Below are positions 1 through 7,430 of a stretch of 34,410 nt of DNA, piece by piece. Below the pieces are notes generated by a model. That model made no database searches. It saw only the letters and a list, made by a program, of their open reading frames with translations, and was not told where the DNA came from. Position numbers and translations under genes: made by a program. This DNA is from Defluviicoccus sp. (lineage in GTDB: Bacteria; Pseudomonadota; Alphaproteobacteria; MPNO01). The stretch is taken from contig JAJEHI010000071.1 in NCBI GenBank assembly GCA_022823775.1, forward strand, positions 1 through 34,410, given 5' to 3'. Every line of letters begins with the position of its first letter. Position 1 is the stretch's first letter.

Positions 1-131
1 CTTCGACGCGACCCGCCGCAGGCCTGTGGACAAGTGGACGGCCGCTCCGCGCCCGACCACTTCCCCACAGGCCCAAAAACCGCAACAGAAGCGGTCAATT
101 CATCTGGTACATAAACCGGTCAACTTAGAAT
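1..131. other. Upstream region with DnaA-box-like words and a direct repeat
   Basis: No gene is visible here. The stretch holds TGTGGACAA at 25-33, one mismatch from a DnaA box read on the minus strand. TTCCCCACA lies at 61-69, two mismatches from the consensus. CGGTCAA occurs twice, at 92-98 and 117-123, 25 bp apart. The copies flank an AT-richer segment and could be a regulatory direct repeat. A TAGAAT hexamer at 126-131 might be a -10 element, but no good -35 is seen at the right distance. Regulatory meaning is inference only. Confidence 0.25.
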
Positions 132-221
132 GTGCTCGACAACCTCGCGGCCGCGCCGGTGCTTGCCGCGCCGTGTGCCGCTGATATTGTGGCCGCGGTT
201 CGCGGGAGCGGAGCGGAGAAC

Positions 222-929
222 GTGCAGGTATCGGAGGCCCCGGCGGCGGAGACGGTTGGCGTCGCTGCGCGGTTGAGGGCGGTCGCGGAGCGCATCGCGG
301 ACGCCGAGGCTGCCGCGGGACGGGAGCCCGGATCGGTCGAGCTCGTGGCGGTCGCGAAGACCCACCCTGCCGAGGTCGTTCGGCACGCGCTGGAGGCCGG
401 CCACCGCGCGTTCGGCGAAAACCGGGTGCAGGAGGCGAAGGCGAAATGGCTCGCGCTCCGCGAAGCCGTTCCCGATGCCGCGCTGCATCTGATCGGCCCG
501 CTCCAGACCAACAAGGCGCGCGACGCGGTGGCGCTGTTCGACACGATCGAGACCGTCGACAGGCCGAAGCTCGCCGCCACTCTCGCCCGCGAGATGGACC
601 GGACCGGCAGGCGCCCTTCTTGCCTCGTCGAGGTCAATACCGGAGAAGAGACCCGGAAGGCCGGCATCCTCCCGGCCAAAGCGGACGCGTTCATCGCCGC
701 CTGCCGCGACGAGTACGGTTTGCCGGTGGAGGGGCTGATGTGCGTCCCGCCGCTCGACGAGGAGCCGGCGCTGCACTTCGCGCTCCTGGCCGAAATCGCC
801 CGGCGCAACGGGCTCGAGCGCCTCAGCATGGGCATGTCGGCGGATTTCGAGACCGCGATCCGCTTCGGCGCCACCCATGTCCGGCTCGGCACCGCGGTCT
901 TCGGCCCCCGCCGGGCGACGGCGCCCTAA
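222..929 (+). CDS. yggS: YggS/PROSC-family PLP homeostasis protein
   Basis: This is a fold-type III PLP-binding protein of the YggS/YBL036C family. The family has no firmly known catalytic reaction and helps control free PLP and amino/keto-acid balance in the cytoplasm. Recognisable motifs are AVAKTHP (PLP lysine K46 from the chosen start), FGENRVQEAKAKW, HLIGPLQTNKAR, VEVNTGEETRKAGI and the phosphate-binding region LSMGMSADFETAIRFG with RLGTAVFG near the end. The frame is open back to a GTG at 132, which would add 30 residues with no family similarity. GTG 222 gives 235 residues, the normal length, and has GGAG just upstream, though closer than ideal. The gene converges on the YkuD-fold gene and their ends overlap by 3-4 bases. 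Confidence 0.9.
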   Translation: MQVSEAPAAETVGVAARLRAVAERIADAEAAAGREPGSVELVAVAKTHPAEVVRHALEAGHRAFGENRVQEAKAKWLALREAVPDAALHLIGPLQTNKARDAVALFDTIETVDRPKLAATLAREMDRTGRRPSCLVEVNTGEETRKAGILPAKADAFIAACRDEYGLPVEGLMCVPPLDEEPALHFALLAEIARRNGLERLSMGMSADFETAIRFGATHVRLGTAVFGPRRATAP

Positions 930-1420
930 CCGATCGCGATCCCGTCGTCCGGCCGCCAACCGGCGAGGACCGTCCGCAAGTCCTCCATGGCGAGCGCCAC
1001 GCAGCCTTCGGTCGGCGCGTATCCGGGGCGTGCCACGTGCAGGAAGATGGCGCTGCCCGCGCCGTCGACCACGGGATCGTCGTTGAAACCGATGACGGCA
1101 AGCAGGTCGTAGCACGCATCGGCGCGCCACAGCCGCTCGGCGCTCGCCGGGTAGGGGTGGCCGACGGGCCGGTTGTAGCGCGGATCCCCGGGTGCGTCGC
1201 ACCAGCCGTCTCGGGACGCGATCGCCTGGCAGGGAAGTCCGGTCCGGGGCCGGTCGCCGCGGTCGGCGCGATAGAGAACGCGGCGGAGGGGGAAGCGGCC
1301 GGCGGGCGTCGCCCCGTCACCCTCGATCTTCCGGGCCGCGATGCCGCTCCGGCCGATCGCGCACCGGAGCTCCCGGCCGCGCCAGACCGCCCGTCCGTCG
1401 CCGGTAACCAGCAGTGTCAT
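926..1420 (-). CDS. Small YkuD-fold L,D-transpeptidase-like protein
   Basis: 164 residues. The C-terminal half has the L,D-transpeptidase catalytic signature HVARPGYAPTEGCVAL, with His and the nucleophile Cys in the H...TEGC arrangement of the stand-alone COG3786-type proteins. The central segment (GDGATPAGRFPLRRVLYRADR) matches the substrate-side region of this subfamily. No signal peptide or LysM domain is visible, so export is uncertain. The N-terminus MTLLVTGDGRAVWRGREL starts directly with the beta-rich domain. In the larger family these enzymes cross-link peptidoglycan through 3-3 peptide bonds or attach lipoproteins; the role of this short branch is not established. The ATG at 1420 is the only sensible start. 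The gene is divergent from the cenR-like regulator, itself linked to envelope control in other alphaproteobacteria. Confidence 0.8.
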   Translation of the reverse strand: MTLLVTGDGRAVWRGRELRCAIGRSGIAARKIEGDGATPAGRFPLRRVLYRADRGDRPRTGLPCQAIASRDGWCDAPGDPRYNRPVGHPYPASAERLWRADACYDLLAVIGFNDDPVVDGAGSAIFLHVARPGYAPTEGCVALAMEDLRTVLAGWRPDDGIAIG

Positions 1421-1611
1421 GGCGGAGTTTTCGCGTGCCCCGCGTTACCGGCCGCCAATCCGGTATGTCTGGGCTGCATGGCGATCGTCCGAAGTCCGCA
1501 TATGACAATCCCGATCGGCTACGCTACTTTGATATCGAAGCCAGAGCGACTCACCGGCGGCAGGGCGTTCGCCGGGGTCCACGGTGCCGGCATTCGAAAG
1601 GTGCTGTTCGC

Positions 1612-2304
1612 ATGGCTAAGGCGGGTAAGAAGATACTGCTGGTCGACGACGACGATTCGCTTCGCCAGTCCCTCGCGGAGCAGCTCCAGCTCCACGAGGA
1701 GTTCGATACCGTCGCGGTCGATAACGGGGCGCGGGCCCTGGAAACGGCCAAGTCGCAACATTTCGACCTGATCCTTCTCGATGTCGGCCTTCCCGACATG
1801 GACGGGCGGGATGTCTGCCGGCTCCTCCGCCGATCCAATGTCCGGGTGCCGGTGATCATGCTGACCGCGGCGGACAGCGACGCGGACGCGATCCTCGGTC
1901 TCGATTCCGGCGCCAACGACTATGTCGCGAAACCGTTCAAGCTCGGCGTGCTGCTCGCCCGCATTCGCGCGCAGCTGCGACAGTACGAACGGAGCGAAGA
2001 CGCTGTCTTCGCGATCGGCCCCTTCTCCTTCCGCTCCGGCGCCAAGATGCTGGTGGTTCAGGAGACCGATGAGAAAATCCGTCTTACGGAGAAGGAGGCC
2101 GCGATCCTCAAATACCTGCTGCGCGCGGGGTCCGTCCTGGTGCCGCGCGATGTGCTGCTGAACAAGGTCTGGGGCTACAATTCGGGCGTCACGACCCATA
2201 CGCTCGAAACCCATGTATACCGGCTGCGCCAGAAGATCGAGCGGGATCCCTCGAACGCCGAAATCCTGGTCACCGAGACAGGCGGCTACCGGCTGATCCC
2301 GTAA
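1612..2304 (+). CDS. cenR: OmpR-family response regulator, CenR-like
   Basis: 230-residue DNA-binding response regulator. An N-terminal receiver domain (residues 5-120) has the acidic pair in LLVDDDDS, the phospho-acceptor Asp in LILLDVGLPDMDG, the Thr of MLTAADSD and the Lys of DYVAKPF. The C-terminal winged helix has LTEKEAAILKYLLR and THTLETHVYRLRQKIERDPSNAEILVTETGGYRL. From memory, the unusual receiver sequence (ANDYVAKPFKLGVLLARIRAQLRQ) and C-terminus resemble CenR, an envelope regulator in Caulobacter and rhizobia; the symbol rests on that resemblance. No histidine kinase is adjacent. The frame is open upstream to 1414, but ATG 1612 begins the conserved MAKAGKKILLVDDD. A weak promoter candidate is ATGACA at 1502-1507 with TACTTT at 1525-1530, 17 bp apart. 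Confidence 0.82.
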   Translation: MAKAGKKILLVDDDDSLRQSLAEQLQLHEEFDTVAVDNGARALETAKSQHFDLILLDVGLPDMDGRDVCRLLRRSNVRVPVIMLTAADSDADAILGLDSGANDYVAKPFKLGVLLARIRAQLRQYERSEDAVFAIGPFSFRSGAKMLVVQETDEKIRLTEKEAAILKYLLRAGSVLVPRDVLLNKVWGYNSGVTTHTLETHVYRLRQKIERDPSNAEILVTETGGYRLIP

Positions 2305-2324
2305 GACCGCATCCCGGTCTCGGC

Positions 2325-3956
2325 TCAGGCGCCGGAAAGTACCCGCTCGGCGAGCCGGCGCCGGTTGACCCGCATGGTCTGGCCGCGCGGGAAATCGGAC
2401 AAAATCTCCAGACGGACAGGGAACTTGTACCGCGCGAGGCCGCGTTCGCTCAGGAACGCGGTCACCTCTTCCAGGGCGATAGGATCCCCGCCCGACGGGA
2501 TGACGCACAGACACGGGACCTCGCCCAGCGCGTCGTCCGGGATGCCGACCACCGCGGCCTCCAGGATCTTCGGGTGCTCCGCGAGGATGCTCTCGAGTTC
2601 GAGCGGGAAGACGTTCATCCCGCCCCGATTGATCATCTCCTTGATCCGCCCGACCAGGGTGACGTAACCGTCTTCGTTGATCGTCGCCACGTCTCCGGTG
2701 CGGAACCAGCCCTCCGGGCCGAGCGTGCCCCAGGCCTCGACCGTCGCCCGCGGATTGCGGAAATAGCCCGAGCTGGTCGCGGGGCCGCGAATCCAGACCT
2801 CGCCCGCCTCGCCGGCCGGGAGCGGGTTTCCCTTGCCGTCGACGACGCGAATCTCGCCGCCGTCCATCACCCGGCCGATCGAAGCGCCCCGACGGATTTC
2901 GTCGGGGTCGTCGATACCCACCTGGCCGAACGAGCAGGCCTCCATTGCGCCGCCGGCCTTGACCACCGGGCAGCCCAGCCGTTCCTCGGCCATTTCGATC
3001 ACCGCCGGCGGCAGGTTGGCCGATCCGGTGCGGACCACGCGCAGCGAAGAGGTGTCGTAGTCCGCGAGCAGGGGCGAATCCGCCAGCCGGGCGAGGATCG
3101 CCGGCGCGGTATGGATCGCGCTCACGCGCTCGCGCTCGATCGCCGGCAGCAGCGCCTCCGGCGCGAACCCGTCGGTCAGCACGAACCGCGCCCCGGTCAA
3201 CAGCCAGCCGCCCCAGGCATGGTAGCCGGGACCGCCCGACATCGGCACGAACCCGCCGATGACGTCGTCCCCGGTCACGCCCATCCGCGCGGTGACGCCC
3301 TTGGCCCACAGGAGCTCCTGCTGCTCCGGCCGTTCGACCAGCTTGGGACTCCCGGTGCTGCCGCTGGTCACGACCAGCTTGGTCACTTCCCGCGGGCCGT
3401 ATCGCCGGTCGTTCCCCGGGACCGCGCCGCCGCCGTCTCCTTCGCTTTTGAGCGAGACCGCGATACAGTCCGCCGCATCGTCCGGCCGGTCGATGACGAC
3501 GATGTGCATCGCCGGTCGGCGGCGGCGCATCTCCCGCGCCAGAGCGACCGTGTCCGTGTCGCGGAACCTGCCGGGTACCACCATCGCCCCCGGCTCCAGC
3601 AGGTCGACCACCGCCTCCAGCTCGGCACCGCGCCAGACCGCGGGCACATAGGCGGCGAGGAGCCCCAGCCTGATCAGCGCGAGGCGCAGCAGGGATTCCT
3701 CCACCGAATTGGGAACCTGCAGAACCACCGGCGCGTCGCGGTCGAGCTCCATCGCGTTCAGCGTGCGGGCGAAACGGTCCACGGCCGCCAGAGCGTCGCG
3801 CCAGGTCAACCGGTGTCGGGAATCGACGATCGACACCTCGTCCGGCCGCGCCGCCGCGTGCCGTTCCAGCAGGTCGAGCGTCGTGGTGTCCGTCCAGTAG
3901 CCCGAGCGCACCCAGGCGTCGATCATCTCTTGCGTGAAGCGGGTCGGCCGGGCCAT
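2325..3956 (-). CDS. AMP-forming acid:CoA ligase-like enzyme with Arg in the catalytic-Lys motif
   Basis: 543-residue ANL-superfamily protein that would activate a carboxylic acid to an acyl-adenylate. Motifs in order: A3 VTSGSTGSPKLVER, an A5-region GGAMEACSFGQ (the usual Y/F-G-x-T/A-E is altered), A7 GWFRTGDVATI, A8 GRIKEMINRGGMNVFPLE. The N-terminal GYWTDTTTLDLLERHAAARPDE resembles DhbE/aryl-acid ligases. The C-terminal A10 motif reads FPRGQTMRVNRRRL, so the lysine that contacts substrate and phosphate in most family members is replaced by Arg529. ATG 3956 was chosen because upstream codons lack family similarity. It is the last gene of a minus-strand operon, 28 nt after the ferredoxin. 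The substrate is unknown; an aryl or short-chain acid is a guess. Loss of the lysine may mean reduced or altered adenylation. Confidence 0.8.
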   Translation of the reverse strand: MARPTRFTQEMIDAWVRSGYWTDTTTLDLLERHAAARPDEVSIVDSRHRLTWRDALAAVDRFARTLNAMELDRDAPVVLQVPNSVEESLLRLALIRLGLLAAYVPAVWRGAELEAVVDLLEPGAMVVPGRFRDTDTVALAREMRRRRPAMHIVVIDRPDDAADCIAVSLKSEGDGGGAVPGNDRRYGPREVTKLVVTSGSTGSPKLVERPEQQELLWAKGVTARMGVTGDDVIGGFVPMSGGPGYHAWGGWLLTGARFVLTDGFAPEALLPAIERERVSAIHTAPAILARLADSPLLADYDTSSLRVVRTGSANLPPAVIEMAEERLGCPVVKAGGAMEACSFGQVGIDDPDEIRRGASIGRVMDGGEIRVVDGKGNPLPAGEAGEVWIRGPATSSGYFRNPRATVEAWGTLGPEGWFRTGDVATINEDGYVTLVGRIKEMINRGGMNVFPLELESILAEHPKILEAAVVGIPDDALGEVPCLCVIPSGGDPIALEEVTAFLSERGLARYKFPVRLEILSDFPRGQTMRVNRRRLAERVLSGA

Positions 3957-3984
3957 GCGGAGCGGTGGGCGCCTTGCCGGGCGT

Positions 3985-4245
3985 TCAGAGCCGGGGGGCG
4001 AACCGGCAGGTGCGCTGGAGTCGCGCGAGCAGCGCTTGCCATTCGTCGTCGGTATAACGGCGGGGCTGCACGCGGATCGCCTCCACTGGGCAGTCGAACT
4101 CGCACAGGAAGCATCCCTGGCAGTCCTCGGCATAGACCGCGCGGGCTTTCCCTTCCGTCATCCGTATCACGTCGGTCGGGCAGGAATCGACGCAGGCGCC
4201 GCACCCCGTGCACACCCTCTCGTCGATCCTCAGCTCGACATGCAT
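3985..4245 (-). CDS. Two-cluster [4Fe-4S] ferredoxin
   Basis: 86-residue ferredoxin with two classical binding motifs: C12-x2-C15-x2-C18-x3-C22-P and C42-x2-C45-x2-C48-x3-C52-P. It should carry two [4Fe-4S] clusters and shuttle electrons at low potential in the cytoplasm. A 30-residue tail (RYTDDEWQALLARLQRTC...) follows the second cluster and resembles the helical tail of AprB-like or oxidoreductase-linked ferredoxins rather than free bacterial ferredoxins. ATG 4245 starts 5 nt after the flavoprotein stop codon, within the same operon, so it is most likely the dedicated electron acceptor or donor of that flavoprotein. Confidence 0.9.
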   Translation of the reverse strand: MHVELRIDERVCTGCGACVDSCPTDVIRMTEGKARAVYAEDCQGCFLCEFDCPVEAIRVQPRRYTDDEWQALLARLQRTCRFAPRL

Positions 4246-4250
4246 CGACG

Positions 4251-5960
4251 TCAGGTCCTGAAGAAGGGGTGGAGCACCCTGGTTCGTTCCGGCATCCGGT
4301 GGTGCTCGTCGTCCGGGATCGGCTCGTCGAACAGGTCGAGCTCGCCGTTGCCGCCCATCCGCGCGAAGGTGTATTTGAGCCAGTTCTCGTTGTCCATGTA
4401 GGGATAATCCTCGCGCAGCACGTTGCCCCGGCTCTCGGTGCGGCGGCGCACCACCTCGACCGAGATTTCCATGCATTGCAGGAAGTTCCGCATGCCGAGC
4501 ACCTTGGCGAGGTCGTGCGGGTCGTGCGCCTTCATGGTGGGGACCAGCCGGCCCCTGATGTCGCGCACCCGGCGCAGGATATTGTCGAGGCGTTCCTGGT
4601 TTAGGATCTCGGTGATGTCGGTGCCGTAAAGCCCTTCCAGCTCGTCGCGGGTGGCGTTGAAGCCGTTGTCGCCGGTCCGCTCCAGCGGCTCCAGGGTCTC
4701 CCGGGCGAGGCGGTCCACCTGGGCGTCCACCGCCGCTGCCGGAGAGGCGCCCTTGGCGACGGCGGCACCGGTCTCGCCCGCATACCAGCCGCCCACCGCG
4801 CACAGATTGAGCGCCTGGGCGAGGCCCATGAAGCCGCCGTCGGACGTGTTGCCGGCGGCGTAGAGGCCCGGCACCGTCGTCGCGCCGTCCCCCGCCACGC
4901 GGATTCCGGCGCCGCCCAGCGTCCCGCTCTGGAACGGCAGCATGGTGACGAAGGGGATGCGGTCTTTGCTCGGGTCGTAGCCCGCCCGCTCGTACGTGTT
5001 GAGGACGATCGGGACGACCTGCTTGTAGAGCCTGAGGTCTTCCGGCGTGAGGCCGGTGGCGTCCTTGTAGATCGGACCGCGGCCTTCGCCGTATTCGCGG
5101 ATCACCGCGCGGGCGAGGCGGAAGCGGCGAATTCGGTCGCCGCCGGCGATCTCGGTGCCCTCGCCGTTGGAAAAGCGGACCCCGAGCCCCGCGCCCATCT
5201 CCAGCCCCGGGGCGGAGTAGAATTCGGCCGGGATCACCCCCCACCCGGCAAGGAACTCCATCTTCGAGAGCTGCGCGCCCGCCCTGTAGGCCGCCGCTAC
5301 CCCGTCGCCCGTGCAGTTGACCGGCATGCCGTGGAAACCGGCGCCCGCGCGCGGATAGGGGATATGCACCGGGCCGGTGCAGAGGACGGTCGAGGTCGCC
5401 CGGAAAACGTGGATCTCGCCGTCCACCGTGCCCACGCCGAGAGCGCCGACGACCCGTCCGCCGGTCGGGTGCTTGCCGTCGGAGGTCAGCAGCTCGGTGA
5501 CCATGACACGGTTCACCACGTCGACGCCGCGGCGCAGGGTCTCGTTCCTGAGCGCCATCATGAATTGCGGCCCGCCCTCGGCCATCATCGCGTTGACCGG
5601 GAACAGCGGACCGACGGCCATGTCGACGCGCTGGATCCGCCCCTTGTCCTTGATCCACTTGACGCCCCAGCGGTCCATCAGCTGCAGCAGGTCGCCGGTG
5701 ACCCGGATACCCTTGCGGAGCGCCGTGATATCGACCATCGGGTTGGTGTGCGCCTTGACCCAGCGGTCGAGATCGTCGCCGTCCATGTAGGCCTGGAAGA
5801 CGCCCGAGGCGAGGGAGCTGGTGCCGCTCCGCCCGTAGAAGCCCTTGTCGACCAGCAGGACGCGGACGCCCGCCTCGCTCGCCCGGATCGCGGCGCATGC
5901 GGCCGCCACGCCGCCGCCGACCACCAGGACGTCGGCCTCGTGAACATGGGTCTGGGGCAT
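4251..5960 (-). CDS. SDH/AprA-like FAD-binding flavoprotein subunit
   Basis: 569 residues of the succinate dehydrogenase/fumarate reductase/APS reductase flavoprotein superfamily. The Rossmann FAD motif is at the N-terminus (VLVVGGGVAAACAAIRASEAG then LLVDKGFYGRSGTSSLASG). A second FAD region is at GLYAAGNTSDGGFMGLAQALN. The C-terminal helical domain carries the typical RRTESRGNVLREDYPYMDNENWLKY. No covalent-FAD histidine motif is seen. The H-x3-GG substrate histidine of succinate dehydrogenase is replaced (SGTLGG context), so succinate is unlikely as substrate. Together with the adjoining ferredoxin it resembles an AprA/AprB-style pair. It is preceded by a binding-protein gene 121 nt upstream and followed by an AMP ligase, suggesting oxidation or reduction of an imported small molecule. 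The actual substrate cannot be read from sequence. Confidence 0.85.
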   Translation of the reverse strand: MPQTHVHEADVLVVGGGVAAACAAIRASEAGVRVLLVDKGFYGRSGTSSLASGVFQAYMDGDDLDRWVKAHTNPMVDITALRKGIRVTGDLLQLMDRWGVKWIKDKGRIQRVDMAVGPLFPVNAMMAEGGPQFMMALRNETLRRGVDVVNRVMVTELLTSDGKHPTGGRVVGALGVGTVDGEIHVFRATSTVLCTGPVHIPYPRAGAGFHGMPVNCTGDGVAAAYRAGAQLSKMEFLAGWGVIPAEFYSAPGLEMGAGLGVRFSNGEGTEIAGGDRIRRFRLARAVIREYGEGRGPIYKDATGLTPEDLRLYKQVVPIVLNTYERAGYDPSKDRIPFVTMLPFQSGTLGGAGIRVAGDGATTVPGLYAAGNTSDGGFMGLAQALNLCAVGGWYAGETGAAVAKGASPAAAVDAQVDRLARETLEPLERTGDNGFNATRDELEGLYGTDITEILNQERLDNILRRVRDIRGRLVPTMKAHDPHDLAKVLGMRNFLQCMEISVEVVRRRTESRGNVLREDYPYMDNENWLKYTFARMGGNGELDLFDEPIPDDEHHRMPERTRVLHPFFRT

Positions 5961-6081
5961 ACGGGATTTTCCGGAGCCGATGCGCGCGTCCGGTGGTACC
6001 GGCTGGGGCAGGGGCTGTCAAACGGGCGGGGCCGGTCCCCCGTGTCCGGCCGCCGCCGACCGTGGATAGGGGCGAGAACCG

Positions 6082-7098
6082 CTAACGAAACGGAGGCGAA
6101 TAGAGGATGCCGCCGTCGCGATAGAGGGCGCTGAGGCCCCGCGGCAGCCCCAGCGGACTCCCGGCGCCCAGGTACTTCTCGAAGATTTCGGCGTAGTTGC
6201 CTTCCGCGGCGATCGCGCGGACCGCCCACCGCGCGTCGAGGCCGAGCATCTTGCCCATCGAGCCTTCCTTGCCCAGCATCCGGTCGATCTCCGGATTATC
6301 GGTGCCCTCGGCCATCTTCGCGACATTGGCCTGGGTCACCCCGAGCTCCTCGGCGCTGATCAGCGCGTTCAGCGTCCAGCGCGCGATGTCCGCCCACCGG
6401 TCGTCGCCCTGGCGCACCAGCGGTCCGAGCGGCTCCTTGGAAATGATCTCCGGGAACACCATGTGCGCGTCCGGATCGTCGAAAGTCGATCTGGTGGCCG
6501 CCAGGCCCGAAACGTCGGTCGTGTAGACGTCGCAACGATCCGCCCGGTAGGCGGCGCGGGCCTCGGCGTTGGTTTCCAGCGGAACCGGCTCGTACCCGAT
6601 CTCGTTGATGCGGAAGAAGTCGGCCAGGTTGAGCTCGGTGGTGGTGCCGGTCTGGATGCAGATCGAGGCGCCGTCGAGTTCGGTCGCGCTCTCGATGCCG
6701 AGCGCCTTGCGGCCGACGAAGCCCTGGCCGTCGTAATAGCTGATGCCCACGAAGGTGAAGCCGAGGTCGACATCGCGGGAGAACGTCCACGTCGTGTTGC
6801 GCGAGAGGATGTCCACTTCCCCCGAGGCCAGCGCCGGGAAGCGTGTCTTGCCGGTCAGGGTAACGAAGGAGACCTTTTCCGGATCGCCCAGCACCGCCGC
6901 CGCCAGCGCCCGGCAAAAGGCGGCCTCGAAGCCGGACCACCTGCCGCTTTCGTCGACGTAGGAGAAGCCCGGCAGCCCCGGGTTGATGCCGCATCTGAGC
7001 CGATCCGCCGCCCGCACGTTATCGAGCGTCGCCGCTTGGCCGGGAAGCGCCGACGCGACGGCCAGCACAAGCGCGCCGGCAGCCGTCCTCCAGCTCAC
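6082..7098 (-). CDS. Periplasmic amino-acid-type ABC substrate-binding protein (AapJ/BztA-like)
   Basis: 338-residue solute-binding protein of the family-3 type, near the general amino-acid binders AapJ/BztA. A signal peptide (SWRTAAGALVLAVASALPGQA) precedes a cleavage site of AxA type. The mature protein opens with TLDNVRAADRLRCGINPGLPGFSYVDE, matching AapJ-like proteins, followed by SGFEAAFCRALAAAVLGD and KTRFPALASGEVDILSRNTTWTFSRD. The open frame extends to 7176, but GTG 7098 directly precedes the signal peptide and has GGGGA upstream. No permease or ATPase gene is in the neighbourhood, so it is an orphan binding protein that must use components coded elsewhere. It lies on the same strand as the flavoprotein operon, so co-transcription is plausible and would link it to the same substrate. 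Confidence 0.88.
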   Translation of the reverse strand: MSWRTAAGALVLAVASALPGQAATLDNVRAADRLRCGINPGLPGFSYVDESGRWSGFEAAFCRALAAAVLGDPEKVSFVTLTGKTRFPALASGEVDILSRNTTWTFSRDVDLGFTFVGISYYDGQGFVGRKALGIESATELDGASICIQTGTTTELNLADFFRINEIGYEPVPLETNAEARAAYRADRCDVYTTDVSGLAATRSTFDDPDAHMVFPEIISKEPLGPLVRQGDDRWADIARWTLNALISAEELGVTQANVAKMAEGTDNPEIDRMLGKEGSMGKMLGLDARWAVRAIAAEGNYAEIFEKYLGAGSPLGLPRGLSALYRDGGILYSPPFR

Positions 7099-7270
7099 GA
7101 CCGTTTCCCCGGCCTGGAATTCGTCCGCATTCCGGCTCCCGCGGGGCGCTCCGCCATGCGCCGATCCGCACGGCATTCCATGCGTCCCCAGAGGGAGTTT
7201 GGGAACCCGACGGAATTTTCAAGCCGGCAATGCTCTGAAATCGCTGACAATAGGAGTTCTTCGGGATACC

Positions 7271-7290
7271 GCGGAAATATGCGGAAATGG
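7271..7290. repeat. Short tandem repeat GCGGAAATnn x2
   Basis: Two adjoining 10-bp units begin GCGGAAAT (7271 and 7281) just downstream of the tRNA on its strand. No terminator hairpin with a T-run is evident between 7099 and 7293. The repeat may be chance; it is recorded because the remaining spacer is otherwise featureless. Confidence 0.35.
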
Positions 7291-7293
7291 GGA

Positions 7294-7369
7294 TGGTGCC
7301 GCCTGTAGGACTCGAACCTACGACCCCCGCATTACGAATGCGATGCTCTACCAGCTGAGCTAAGGCGGC
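7294..7369 (-). tRNA. tRNA-Thr (anticodon CGT)
   Basis: Read on the minus strand, a full cloverleaf folds. The acceptor is GCCGCCT/AGGCGGC, the D stem GCTC/GAGC, the anticodon stem TCGCA/TGCGG with loop TTCGTAA (anticodon CGT, reading ACG), and the T arm GTAGG-TTCGAGT-CCTAC. Discriminator A is followed by an encoded CCA, giving 76 nt. It lies in the gap between the binding-protein gene and hemY, all on the minus strand. Its 5' end is 61 nt from the hemY stop. Confidence 0.97.
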
Positions 7370-7430
7370 GGCTGGGCGGTGTTACAGGAATTCGGCCGAA
7401 CGGTCCAGATCGAAACCGGGCGCCGCCGGG

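Noticed and set aside
4251..5960. Succinate dehydrogenase or fumarate reductase assignment
   Set aside because: The dicarboxylate-site histidine is missing and no SdhB/C/D genes are adjacent; a 4Fe-type ferredoxin and an AMP ligase are.
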